Position numbers and translations under genes: made by a program. A stretch of 64,000 nucleotides of DNA from Ampelocalamus luodianensis. Taxonomy: Eukaryota > Streptophyta > Magnoliopsida > Poales > Poaceae. The DNA lies in NCBI GenBank assembly GCA_036346255.1, contig CM070636.1:24001539-24065538 (forward strand). Direction: 5' to 3'. This document shows, piece after piece, positions 47,099-59,116 of this stretch (positions are counted from its first letter, which is position 1; each line of letters starts with the position of its first letter). A model generated the notes under the pieces. That model was not told where the DNA came from. It saw only the letters and a list, made by a program, of their open reading frames with translations, and made no database searches.

Positions 47099-47869
47099 CC
47101 TGGTTCATGAAATTTAGGTTAGAAACCATAGCACTAATACTAGAAGTTGATGAAAGCGAAAAGCTAACGATTAGGGGAATGAGATATCACCCTAACCGAA
47201 AGCCAAGAACAGCAAGTAAACAAACTTGAAATGTTTCCAAAGAAGCTCCAAAACAGCATGGAAACTCCAAACCAAGCTCAACTTCTCAATGCCATTAACC
47301 CGTATTGAATGAACGAGCAATGGTTTGAGAAGATAAAAATTTCAGCACACTACAACAAGTCTAACACTACTCGAGAGCAAAGTTAAAGCGATAAAAATAA
47401 CGTTAGATACTTAGCTAACTAGTATCACGCCTTACCCTTTTATTCCCACAAGTTTTAGTTGATTAACCTCTCATTTTCTACCCTATTTAGAACCTTTGAG
47501 CCTGCTGTCTGGAAATTGAATGATCGCTGTCTAGATTTTGCATCCAAGCCTCCTGATTGAAATCTTCAACTTCGGAAGCTTCAAAACCTTGTAGAGGGCA
47601 GCTAACACTTCAATTTGCCAAACTCATTGGTCCCAAAACCCAATTAATCGATAACACTATCTTTTTAGAAGAAGATGAGAGGAAAACAATTTTTAAAACT
47701 CAATTTAGAGCAAGATGAGAGAAGAAAGCTAAGATAGGTAAGGAATAAAATCTGAGAATTTACTTAAGCTTTCATAAATTATTTGATACTTTGAAAATAA
47801 GGTTTTCAAAATATCCTAAGGACGACCAAGCTTGGGTTACTACGGTTGGAATGACTCTGATACCAACTT
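47099..47869 (-). other. leader and primer binding site of the Tekay-like element
   Basis: 770 bp between the 5' LTR and the gag ATG. On the minus strand the LTR end CTCACA is followed by AAGTTGGTATCAGAGTC (47869-47853), a Met-type primer site after three extra bases. No other feature is seen. Confidence 0.8.
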
Positions 47870-50800
47870 TGTGAGGACCCCGGTTTATTCGGCTTGTACT
47901 GTTTAACCATCCACTTGGTCCTAACAGTACAAATCAAATAAACCAAGCCTCGAGATATGTATACTTCCCAGAATTGCAGTATACACACCCCGTTACAAAA
48001 TCATGCATCAATTCCATTCATACACATAGAGCCGAAGCAAAAGCAACAACTGAAAGACATAGATAATATAAAGAGAGTTATTATAAAAGAGAGGCCGACC
48101 GACCAAATAACACATAAGTAACTACTTTAAACAATGAAGCAAAATGGCCATAAGATGGCGATAAACAAAAGCCAATCGGTGTGCCTTTACCCACAAGGCA
48201 ACCAACCGGACCGCCAAGCTAATCGTCCCAAACAGCGCATAACACACTCACAAAAGTGAGGCCCCGGGCTCACCTTCTTCCTCTGCAACAATTAATATTA
48301 AGCAAAGCAGATGAGTACAAAACTTGTTTTTGTACTGCAAGACTGACGTGTGAGATAACAGAACTATAATTAACTACATGCAAGCTTTATTTAAGTGGAT
48401 GAGGCTCTGGACTTATTTTCAAGATAAAGCAAGTTTTCATTTGCAATAAAGTAATAGATTCAAAGCAAGTTTGCAATTAACTTTTATTGTTCAAATAAAG
48501 AGAGACAAATATAACAATAGATAGATGACAACACCAACCTAGAAGTGACTAACCCATAGTCACCACAACAATAGCATGAAGTACCCTTCATACCACCCAT
48601 GTCAAGTTTAAGTTTTAAAAGGTTGTAGTCTAGTTCTTGCACGACCTTACAGGCATGTCCATAACCTAGGGCGAGGCTATTCGAATAGTTTTAACCTGCA
48701 GGTGTACCAATGTACCCACACGATAGACCGCCTTTCCACCACCACGGTTAGCACACTTCCTTTGGTATGCGAGCATGGCTAAGTCTAACAAGACGCTTTC
48801 CAATGGACGATGCTAATTAAGAGTGCAACCCACGGAGAAGAACACATTAGATGACCTAACCGGTCTGCTAATGCTCCCCTCCAACACCACAAACACACAC
48901 ACATAAGAACACACCCACCATCCAGCTCATAATTAACACCTCCCAAAGTACTTAGTCAAGAGAGGTTCCATATCCCCCTCGTGTGGTTAGCACGCAATAA
49001 GCGCTTGGCTTAGTGACACAAGTAACTCGGTCCTTGGGGACTTAGGCACCATTCCAAACACACCCAACAGATCACATCAACATACCATTGTGCCCAAGTC
49101 AAGATATAGTTTTGTTTTCAGTTTTTGATTTGTAAATTAATAAAACACAAGGATAGGACATAATAGAGTAGTATAAGTAGTTGTGTGATCAAGATCACCG
49201 ACTAAGTCGATGATCGCCCAATACTACCGATACTAGGCATGGCTAAGCAATATTTATTCGAAAATCTACTAAGTGACAAGAGCTCATCCAACGAACTCTA
49301 ATCACAGCAATTAACCTAGGCTCAGGTAGTAGAGGATAATCATTTACCTACAGATTATGCAACTAGAGGATTAACTAATCAATTTAACAACAAAATAGCA
49401 ATGCATACATAGAAGTTAAACAAAATATTAGACTTTAAAAGTAATGGGATCAATGGAAATGATCAAATTGCTTGCCCGCGTCTTTGTTGCTCAATAGGCT
49501 CTGAGGGTCGTTCTCGGGGTTACCGCAAATGTCGAAGCCTAAGCGAAAAGCAAAAAGAAGCGAGAACAACCAATAAGACGAGCAACACTTAAACAAAAGA
49601 GTAAGCAAAAATTATCCAAATGCGACGAAATTTATACACAAGGTAGTCTAAGGTCCTATCTAACCTTAGGAACAAGAACTAACTAAAAAGGATTAGTGAA
49701 GAAAAAGATATGACCTAAAGACTCATTTTCGGCCAAAATGCTACACTTAATTAGTACTGTTCATAAAATATTTTCTATAGTGATTTTGAAGCTGAAACTT
49801 TTATGGTAGTTAGCTACTGGTATTATAAGGTTACATGTAAATTTTTGGGTCATTTGGAGTTATATTGAAAGAGTTATGATTTTTCAAGTCATGAAAATGA
49901 ACAAAATTAAATTGCATGTGAAATCTTGTTAAAAATAGTAACATGCCTAACACCAATTTTATCATTTAGTACTTTATTAGAGGAAGCTAACAAAATTGGT
50001 TTCACTAAAAATTGATTTTCAGAGAATTAGTTATGCAATTTACAAGTTAATTGCCAATTTTAGAATAACAGGTAGAACCTATTTCTAAACCAATTTTAAA
50101 ATCTGTTTTATGTAGCCGAACTAAACTCCTATTCATTTTTAGATTAAAGTACAGTTCAAACTAAAGCTAATAAAATTTGAATCAACCGATTTGGGTTTAA
50201 AATTAATTAGTTATGCATTTTTGAAGTTGAATACCTTTTTAGTTTGCAAATAAAGCTTTCGGGAAACTCATAAATGCCATTACGACGTGGCTGATTATGG
50301 ACCGTCGATCCTGGATCGGACGACCCATGCGCACGGCCAACACAACACACACACGCATGAGCACCGTTGGATCAGACCCCAACGGTCCAGATCATGGTGA
50401 CGTTCGGACCTCGCGAACGTTTACCTAATCTGGGCCGTCTAACAAGCGATGGAGGGTTGAGATCGAAAGAGCATTCGGGCGACCCGAACGTCCCCACGAT
50501 CCCAGCCGATGATCAAGTTTTGGACGGCGGGAGTGGATTGGGCCGCTCGCGAATTGAACAGCGGCCCCTGACCATAGGGGCCCACTGTTAGTGACGCTAA
50601 GTCACGTGCGGGGTTTAAACGCACGCGCACAGGGGATTCGAAGATGGCGGGCCCACAGGTCAGTGACCGTGGGCCACGCACACGTGGGTTAGCACACGGG
50701 GTGATTAAAATGTGCGGGCCCACATGCAAGCGACTGAGGAGGTGGGTTTAGGACAGCTAATGATTAACAATGATTAGCAATGATTAGCACTAAATGACTT

Positions 50801-52758
50801 GAGCACGAGCTCTAAGAGGTTTAAAAAATTCGGGCGGCTGTCGGCGACGAAAGGCGGCTAAGACACATTAATTACCGCAATGATTAGGCATTAATGAGCG
50901 TCATTCGCGTGTCCGAACGAAATTACGACACCGCCGTTTTCGTCCGACAACAAAACCGAGGGCACCCTCCGGCTTGCCGCCGGCGACCCAAGGTACGGCA
51001 GCAGGGCCTAAGTGCCAAAATGGAACCGCAATAGCATCACGCACCCATCGGGACCACCCACACCGTCGGCGGTGTCCCAGAACGGCGGCTAGCCGACGAT
51101 GAGCGGCGGCGACCAAAACGGCCGAAATGCGAAATGACCAAAAGCTCCGCAACAAACCATTCCAGCGGGTGCCAAAGCTTCTAGGGGCTACTAGAAGGGT
51201 ACACGAGGTAGGGAGGTCGAGGATGGGCGGAGTTGCTCCGGCGACGTAAGAGGTTGCCGGGCCCGAGGAAGACGAAGTGGAGAATTGGACCTGAGCAAAA
51301 ATAGCAGCACCGGGTCATCGGTACAGCTTCACAAAAGCTCAAAAACGCTCCAGGAGCAAGGAATTGAAAAGGGGTGCTGCTTACCGGAGGTGGGGAAGAA
51401 GGGGGTGTTTTCGGTCGACAAGAACAAATCCCCAAAATTGAGCTGCTCCTGCGAAAAGCAACTGCAATCAAGTTAGGGGTTTTGTCCCAGGAGGTGAGAG
51501 GCCCACACAGCAGCAAAGAGAGAGGAAGAAACGCCACTGGAGCACGGGTTGCACCAGGAGCTCGAAGCTTCAGTAATGGCGGGCAAGGGTGATCTTGGCG
51601 ATGGAGCTCAAGCAAGAAGAGAAGGTGCCGACTGGGGTTGCGAAAAGGTGAAAGGAGGGCAAAGAAGGGGAGCCGGGTGCTTAAGTAGCAGAGGGGAGCC
51701 CGGTCCACAACGGCTCTCTCGCACGGGAGGTCCAGCTGCGGTCATGGGAGCTGAGCGACGGGAGCAGGTAGAAGGAGACTTTGGTGGCAAGCCCTGAGCA
51801 CAATAAATGCACGCCAGAGCGGAGCGGTTGGGAAGGGGACTAGACGCTGCTCTCCCCGCTGACTTCACCGCCGCACAGTCGCACGTGGGTGAACGGAGGA
51901 AGAAGATGACCAGCGGCGACATCGGGCCCACCGGTCAGCGGCACAGAGCGGCTCGAGCCCAAAGCGCCCCAGTGGGTTGAGCCCAACCTCAATAGATGCT
52001 GGCCGCCGGATAAGATTTGAACGGCCGCGATGCGATCGCCAATTTGGAAAGATCAAGTGAACCGTGCGGTCCGTGACGGTTGGATCGGAATCCAACGGCT
52101 GAGAATCAGAGGGCAATCGGAGGGGTCCGAATGCCTACACGGATGCGAGCCGTTCGATGGAGATCCAACGGTCCCCATCGCCAGCGCGCCTCACGAGCCG
52201 CTCGGTGCGGTTAGTTGGTTCAGCCGAGTCAATTGACTCGAGCCCGAGCCCGACTCGCGCCTGAGGAACAGTGTAAGCCAGTTAGGGTTTTGATTTTAAA
52301 GCTGAATCTTTGGGGATTTAATTGAGGTGTCAAATCAACTCCAAGATTTATGAAATTTTAACTGGAGCTAGCTGACTTAAGGATTAACCTCACATAAAAT
52401 TTCCAAAGATTTTTGTGCACTGGAATTTTCTCAAGAAATTCTAGAAGGTTAAAACAGAGGTTTGACCAAGGTTTGACTTGCCTCTAAAATATTTCAAATA
52501 ATTTCCAAAAATTATGAAATAATTCAGAGGTGTCACCAAGCACCCTAGAACCCAGGAAAAATTATTGCCAAGGGTTTGACACAAGATTTGACCAAGGAGG
52601 TTGTTGACTTTAGATACTTGAGGGTTTTGATTTTGAATTTCCCAAAATTCTTTTACAAGAATTTCAGAAAAGTTCAAAAGCACAAGGATGTAAGAAAAGT
52701 TTTAATTTACCCTCAATTTCTTACATTTGAAACACAAGTTGAAATTTGGGATGTTACA
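47870..52758 (-). repeat. 5' LTR of the Tekay-like element
   Basis: 4889 bp, matching 19858-24770 throughout. Differences include short deletions in GC-rich parts near 50760-50870 and 51205-51240. This LTR is shared by two internal regions, one on each side. Confidence 0.9.
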
Positions 52759-54037
52759 AACCTCCCCCCTTACAAAAATCTCATCCCGAGATTTGGTTCA
52801 CTCGGAAAAGAAAGAGGGGTAGTCTGCACGGAGACGATCTTCTCGCTCCCAAGTAGCCTCATCCTCAGAATGGTTTGACCACTGAACTTTAAGGAACTTG
52901 ATGGTCTTGTTCCTTGTTCTTCACTCAGCCTCCTCGAGTATGCGAACAGGGTGCTCGCGATAGGTCAAATCTTCCTGAACATCAAGAGTTTCCAACGGAG
53001 CTTCCTTTGTTGGAACACGGAGGCACTTCTTTAGCTGGGACACATGAAAAACATCATGTACCCCCGCAAGTGCAGCAGGCAACTCCAACTTGTAGGCAAC
53101 AGCTCCCTTCTTCTCGATGACATGGTATGGACCGACATATCGAGGAGCTAACTTGCCCTTGGCACCGAAACGCTGGTGACCCTTCAGAGGAGAAACCTTG
53201 AGATTAACAAAGTCATTGGGCTCAAAGCTCAACTCACGACGACGGCGATCCGCATAGCTCTTTTGCCTGGATTGAGCTGTGCGTAAGCGATCACGAATGA
53301 GCTGGACTTGACCTTCGGCCTCATTAATCAAGTTCGGGCCAAAGAAAGGTCTTTCACCGGTCTCAGACTAGTTCAACGGGGTCCTACACTTTCTCCCGTA
53401 TAAGGCCTCAAATGGTGCCATGCCGAGACTGGCTTGGAAGCTGTTGTTATAAGAAAACTCGGCGAATGGCAAGCACTTGTCCCAATGCTTCCCATAGGAA
53501 AGGACACAAGCTCGCAGCATGTCCTCCAAAACTTGGTTGACCCTCTCGGTCGACCATCTGCTTGGGGTGAAAAGTGAAATGAATGAAAGCGAGTTCCCAT
53601 AGCCTCTTGCAGGCTATGCCAAAATCGCGAAGTGAACAGCGAACCACGATCTGACACAATCGTCTTTGGCACACCATGCAAACTCACGATGCGGGCTATG
53701 TAGAGATCCGCCAGAAGACCCACTCGAAGGTCAGTATTGACAGGAAGAAAATGAGCCACCTTAGTCAATCGATCGATGACGACCCAGATGGCATCATTCT
53801 TCTTTGGAGACCGGGGTAGACCAGTGATAAAGTCCATCCCGACCGAATCCCACTTCCACTCCGGACTTGGTAAGGGCTGAAGCAGTCCTGCCGGACGCTG
53901 ATGCTCGGCCTTGACACGACGACACACGTCGCACTCGGCAACGAGCCTTGCGATCTCCCTCTTCATTCGGGTCCACCAAAATCCCTGTCGGAGATCATGA
54001 TACATCTTCGTGGCCCCGGGATGAATGGATAACGGAG
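52759..54037 (-). pseudogene. second, truncated Tekay-like internal region (integrase and chromodomain)
   Basis: It starts with the polypurine tract and runs into chromodomain, integrase core and zinc-binding part, matching 24771-26046. It breaks off in the integrase N-terminus at ...GGATAACGGAG. Differences from the first copy: TGA in the chromodomain near 52920 (CGA in the first copy), a frame disruption near 53575, but an intact HFLPVNTDLRVGLLADLY stretch where the first copy has a deletion. Both copies share TAG in place of Trp (25380-25382, 53368-53370), so they descend from one already damaged template. Confidence 0.85.
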
Positions 54038-54600
54038 TTCCCGAAGTGCATAGAGTTAGGCAAGCTACAAGTGAATTTAAAAATTTTGCCATCATTTGGT
54101 GGAGTAGAGTATGCAATGATGGATTAGCGTCTACTACCTGAGATGCTTTAAAGGTTGCTATGCGTAACAGATTTATTCCACCCTCTTTTAAAAGGGACTT
54201 GTGTAAGAAATTGCAGCGCTTAAACCAAGGCAATAGATCTGTAGAAGAATATTATCAGGAGCTACAAATTAGTATGTTGCGTTGTGATATTATTGAGGAT
54301 GAAGAGGCTGCTATGGCACGTTTTTATGGAGGACTAATACGTGAAATTCAGGACATAGTTGACTACAAAGAATATGATAGTGTTCCTAGATTGTTCCACC
54401 TTGCTTGTTTGGCAGAAAAAGAATTGCGGTGGTCGCATGCAGAGGCCAAGGAACCATTTTGGAAGCACGTCTACACCACGATCAACATCAGGGCACGTTA
54501 AAACAGTCCAACCTTCAGCTACGCGATCCGCTGCCCCTCCTCGAGTAGGGCGCGTTCAGCGAAGACCTCGATACCAACACATGCACCGAGGTAAACAAAT
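54036..54600 (+). pseudogene. CRM-like Gag, second copy (5' truncated)
   Basis: Begins abruptly at GTTCCCGAAGTGCATAG, equivalent to 18629, and follows the Gag domain (IIWWSRVC, RSVEEYYQELQ, FYGGLIREI). TGG of the first copy (in ACCTGGGATGC) is TGA here, near 54140. Several small indels near 54425-54440 and 54540-54580 distinguish the copies. The start of gag and its leader are absent on this side. Confidence 0.8.
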
Positions 54601-54606
54601 CTACTA

Positions 54607-55560
54607 GTGTGCGAGCTCCACCAAGAGTTCTTCTTGGTTGCTTCCACAGGTCGTACGACTGGGATTATTTGCCATCGTTGCAAGGGAATGGGCCATGTCA
54701 TGAGGGACTGCCCAAGTCAGCGAGCCTACCTTGCCATCGAAGACGGAGGTTATGTAAGTGCTAGTGATATTGAGGATGAGTATGTGCTTGCGGCTAACAT
54801 TGCAGTGGAGGAGATGAGAGCAGACGCGATGCTTGATGATGTGGAAGAACAAGTAGCTGCTGTTGACACAGGGACTCATGTGAGCCTTGTTGCGCAAATG
54901 AGGCCGAGCGCTGGCCCGGAGAGAGAGGAGCAAAATCAGCGGCACAACTTGTTCCAATCCAGATTCCTCGTGAAGGAGAGAGCCTGCAGAGTCATCATTG
55001 ATGGAGGGAGTTGCAATAACCTTGCAAGCTCCGAGATGGTCGAGAAGCTTGGTTTGACCACACAACCACACCCACGTCCCTACTACATCCAATGGTTCAA
55101 TTCGTGTGGTAAGTTAAAGGTAAACAAAGTTGTGAGAGTACAATTTTCAGCTGGTAATTACAAAGATAGTACCGACTTTGATGTAGTGCCTATGCAAGCA
55201 TGCTCGTTGTTGCTTGGTAGACCTTGGATATATGATAATGATGTTTTGCACCATGGTAGAGCTAATACCTACTCATTCTCACATAGGGGTAAGAAGATTA
55301 AGTTGTTGCCTTTGACACCTGCTGAAATTGTGAAAGATGAAGTAGAGCGTGCTAGCAATGAAAGAAACACCAATGAACATAATTCTGAAAATCAGCAAGT
55401 AGCGAAACATGTTTACCCACCTAAAAAGGAGAAAGTGGCGCCTAGTTCCAAGGCCGAGGGAATTAAATTGAAAGGGTGTGTCATGCTTGCCACTAAATCT
55501 GAGCTTGCTGAAATTTGTGATAATGAGCTGTTATGCTATGCTTTGATATGCAAAGTGCTT
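54607..55560 (+). pseudogene. zinc knuckle and protease of the CRM-like element, second copy
   Basis: The knuckle CHRCKGMGHVMRDC is complete (54670-54711). The protease region has VIIDGGSCNNLAS (54991-55030) in place of the usual DSGA-type site, and LLLGRPWIYDNDV downstream. Where the first copy is cut by the Tekay-like LTR (after GCTAATAC), this one reads on through GCTAATACCTACTC (55261-55274). The frame is lost near 55555, where one base seems missing before the RT linker. Confidence 0.8.
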
Positions 55561-56930
55561 TATTTTCACTTGAAGATATATCTAGCTCTTTGCCCCCTGC
55601 TGTTGCTAATCTTTTGCAGGAGTATGTGTATGTATTTCCAGCTGATATACCCCCGGGGTTGCCCCCTATTCGAGGGATAGAGCATCAAATTGATTTGATT
55701 CCGGGAGCGACTTTGCCAAACCGTGCTGCATATAGGACCAATCCAGAGGAGACTAAGGAAATTCAGCGACAAGTCCAAGATCTTTTGGACCGTGGGTACG
55801 TAAGAGAAATCCTTAGTCCTTGTGCTGTTCCTGTTCTTTTGGTTCCTAAGAAAGATGGAACTTGGCGTATGTGTGTTGATTGTAGAGCCATTAATAATAT
55901 TACCATAAGGTATCGTCATCCTATTCCTAGGCTAGACGACATGCTTGATGAGTTGAGTGGCGCTATTATTTTCACAAAGATTGACTTGCAAGTGGCTACC
56001 ACCGATTAGAATGAAACCGGAGATGAATGGAAAACTGCTTTTAAAACTAAGTTCGGACTATATGAATGGTTAGTGATGCCTTTTGGTCTAACTAATGCAC
56101 CTAGTACCTTCATGCGATTAATGAACGAGGTTTTACGTCTTTTCATTGGGAAATTTGTGGTGGTTTATTTTGATGATATCTTGATTTATAGCAAGTCACA
56201 TGAGCTACACTTGAATCATATACGTGCTGTTTTTAATGCCTTGAGAGATGCACGTTTGTTTGGTAACCTTGAGAAGTGCACCTTTTGCACCGATCGAGTT
56301 CCGTTTCTTGGTTATGTTGTGACACCACAGGGAATTGAGGTGGATGGGTCAAAGATCTGCAGCCATCCAAAGCTGGCCGACGCCACTCTCGTGTCACAAA
56401 GCGGAGCTTCCATGGACTTCTGGATTCTATCGACGTTTTGTGCGGGATTTCAGCACCATTGCGCACCATTGAATGAATTGACAAAGAAAGGAGTGCCATT
56501 CCAATGGGGACTGCGCAAGAGAAGGCATTCCACTTATTGAAAGAGAAGCTCACCCAAGCACCCCTACTCCAACTCCCTGATTTTGGTAAGACTTTTGAGA
56601 TTGAATGTGATGCTAGCGGGATTGGGATAGGTGGTGTATTGATTCAAGAAGGTAAACCGGTTGCATATTTGTTGAGAAACTAAATGGGCCTAGTCTGAAT
56701 TATTCTACCTATGACAAAGAAGCGTATGCTTTAGTTCGTGTGCTTCAAACTTGGCAACATTATCTATGGCCCAAAGAATTTGTTATACATTCGGATCATG
56801 AATCGCTAAAACATATTAGAAGCCAAGCTAACCTAAATAAACGACATGCTAAATGGGTAGAATTTATTGAGTCGTTTCCATATGTCATAAAGCATAAGAA
56901 AGGTAAGGACAATGTGATTGCTTGATGCGC
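55533..56930 (+). pseudogene. RT and RNase H of the CRM-like element
   Basis: RT is well preserved in pieces: PPGLPPIRGIEHQIDLIPG, PCAVPVLLVPKKDGTWRM, IRYRHPIPRLDDMLDEL, KTKFGLYEWLVMPFGL, then the catalytic YFDD at 56166-56177 and FLGYVVTPQGIEVDG. RNase H follows (IECDASGIGIGGVLIQEGK near 56600, SDHESLKH near 56793). Breaks: three apparent 1-base losses within 55990-56030, shifts near 56360, 56400, 56510 and 56680, and one extra T near 56923 at the end of RNase H. The protein motifs are otherwise almost unchanged, so either the copy is young or part of the indels are sequence errors. Confidence 0.8.
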
Positions 56931-58640
56931 TTTCTAGACGTTATACCATGTTATCTCAACTTGACCATAAGATTTTTGGTTTAGAGGCCATTAAGGAGTT
57001 ATATGCTACTGATTTGGACTTTAAAGAAGTGCTTGAGCTTTGTAAAGGAGGGAGAACATGGAATAAATATGTGATAATTGATGATTTGATCTATCGTGCT
57101 AACAAGCTATGCATTCCAGCTAGCTCCGTTCGTCTTTTGTTGTTGCAGGAGGCGCATGGAGGAGGTTTGATGGCGCATTTTGGAGCAAAGAAGACAGAAG
57201 ATGTGCTGGCCGCCCACTTCTTTTGGCCAAAGATGAGGCGCGATGTTGAGCGCTACGTGGCTCGCTGCACTACATGCAACAAAGCTAAGTCCCGTCTCAA
57301 TCCACATGGACTTTATATGCCTCTCCCTATTCCTAGCGCCCCTTGGGAGGATATTTCTATGGATTTTGTTTTAGGATTGCCAAGGACAAAGAGGGGGAGA
57401 GACAGTATATTTGTAGTAGTGGATCGATTTTCTAAAATGGCACATTTTATACCTTGTCACAAGAGCGATGATGCTACAAACATAGCTGATTTATTTTTTC
57501 GAGAAATCATTCGCTTACATAGAGTGCCCAATACTATTGTCTCGGATCGCGACACAAAATTTTTGAGCCACTTTTGGAGATCACTTTGGAACAAATTGGG
57601 GACAAAGCTGCTGTTTTCTACTACGTGCCATCCCCAAACTGATGGACAAACGGAGGTTGTCAACCTCACGTTATCCACCATGTTGCGGGCTGTTTTAAAG
57701 AAGAATTTGAAGATGTGGGAAGAGTGTTTACCGCACATTGAGTTTGCTTACAATAGGTCGGTACCGCACATTGGTAAGTCCGTTTCAGGTAGTGTATGGT
57801 TTTAACCCCCGTGCTCCTATTGATTTACTACCTTTGCCTACCTCTGAACACATTAATTTAGATGCTAAGAAGCGTGCTGAATTTGTTCTTAAGTTGCATG
57901 AAACAACTAAAGAAAATATAGAGCGTATGACTGAAAAGTATAGGGTTGCTGGAAGTAAAGGTAGGAAAGAAATAAAATTTGCACAGGGTGATTTAGTTTG
58001 GGTGCATTTGAGGAAAGACAGGTTTCCAGAGTTAAGAAAATCAAAATTGATGCCTAGAGCTGATGGACCATTTAAGATAATTAAGAAGATAAATGACAAT
58101 GCCTATCAATTGGAGCTACCTGCAGATTTTGGGGTTAGCCCCACATTTAACATTTCAGATTTGAAGCCATACGTGGGAGAAGCAGATGAGTTTGAGTCGA
58201 GGACGACTCCAATTCAAGAGGGGGAGGATGATGAGGACATCATTCCTTCGGATACACACACTACACAAAATCCTATGGATCCAGTTGCGAAACTACAAGG
58301 CCTTATGACAAGAGCTCGTGCACGTCACTTAAATTATGAGGTGAGCTCGTTTCTAGGTGCTAATAATTTATCTATGAAGAATGGTATACTACCTAATAAT
58401 TGTGATCTGTTGTTACTTAGGAATAATGGATCCCCAAGGTCTATGACCAGGTCTACAAGCCCTACGACCAGTCCTGCCAGCGCCACGACCAAGTCTCAAG
58501 ATCCTCGACTAGGTTCGCGGCGCTACGACGCACTCAAACCACGCTACGACCACATCTCAAGCTCCTCGATAAGGTTTGCGGCCTACGACTGCACGATCGG
58601 CGCTACGACTAGGTCTCACGCATGCACGACCAGTCATTAG
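56918..58640 (+). pseudogene. integrase of the CRM-like element, with C-terminal extension into the 3' LTR
   Basis: The zinc-binding part (GGGLMAHFGAKKTEDV...ARCTTC) precedes a complete catalytic triad: Asp at 57362 (MDFVLGLP), Asp at 57545 (IVSDRDTKF) and Glu at 57653 (HPQTDGQTEVV), the last two 36 codons apart. A shift near 57760 leads into the next frame, with VVYGFNPRAPIDLLPL, DLVWVHLRKDRFPELRKSK and FNISDLKPY. That frame passes the LTR start at 58229 and goes on about 137 codons to 58640, through a Ser/Thr-rich tail made by the CTACGACCA repeats. A polyprotein ending inside the LTR is a known CRM trait. The tail may contribute to centromeric targeting in that clade. Confidence 0.8.
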
Positions 58641-59111
58641 GTGTTTGCGACACCGTTTGGGCCTAATAGGGCCTTGTAAGCGTGTCGGGGTCAATGCCTA
58701 GGTTGTGTACGCCTCTCCCATGGTCGCACAACCTAGGTCAACCCCTCACGTTACCCCTATATATATCAAGCAGCCGCCACGGCTTTAGGGTTGGGTTTTT
58801 CTTAGATTATTCTGCCACTTTGCAGTTTCACCGTTTATCGGTTTGAGGAACCCCACATTGTGAACTTCATTCATATTCGCAATACAATTCAGATTGCATT
58901 TTCCTTGTTCTTGTGAGTTGCTTCGATTGCTTGCAGGAACAATAACCCTCGTGATAAGGTCGATCGCGTGCGAGCGTGGTTGATAAGGACAGTCGTGCGG
59001 GTGTAGCGAATTGCGAGGTGACGATCTGCTGGTCGAAAGCCTCAAAGCGTCAACATCCTCACGACGAAACCAATCGAACCTATCGGAAGATCGGGACACC
59101 ATGATTCATCA
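58229..59111 (+). repeat. 3' LTR of the CRM-like element
   Basis: 883 bp, TGATGAGGACATCATTCC...ATTCATCA, matching 15890-16774. TATA at 58758-58766. It is followed by GATCT, the target duplication. Confidence 0.9.
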
Positions 59112-59116
59112 GATCT

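Larger units (their letters stand above)
19858..54037 (-). mobile_element. Tekay/Del-like chromovirus, with a truncated second internal region
   Basis: On the minus strand the element reads 5' LTR (52758-47870), Met-type primer site, gag, protease, RT, RNase H, integrase with chromodomain, polypurine tract, 3' LTR (24770-19858). LTRs of 4.9 kb, the Met primer and the C-terminal chromodomain fit the Tekay/Del clade. LARD3 sits in the RT gene (27003-44883). To the right of the 5' LTR, where flank is expected, a second internal region begins with the polypurine tract and integrase end (52759) and breaks off at 54037. The structure is LTR-internal-LTR-partial internal. The right target duplication therefore cannot be checked. 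Confidence 0.8.
15890..59111 (+). mobile_element. CRM/CRR-like Ty3/gypsy chromovirus, interrupted by nested insertions
   Basis: The LTRs at 15890-16774 and 58229-59111 both start TGATGAGGACATCA and end ATTCATCA, and the element is flanked by GATCT on both sides (15885-15889, 59112-59116). Between them, on +, are a leader, gag with zinc knuckle, protease, RT, RNase H and integrase. The pol frame runs on into the 3' LTR. LTRs beginning TGATGARGACATC and an ORF ending inside the 3' LTR are traits I know from the centromeric CRM/CRR clade. The Tekay-like element and its passengers (19858-54037) split it in the protease region, and part of gag-protease is present twice. Without insertion and duplication the element would be about 7.8 kb. 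Confidence 0.8.
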
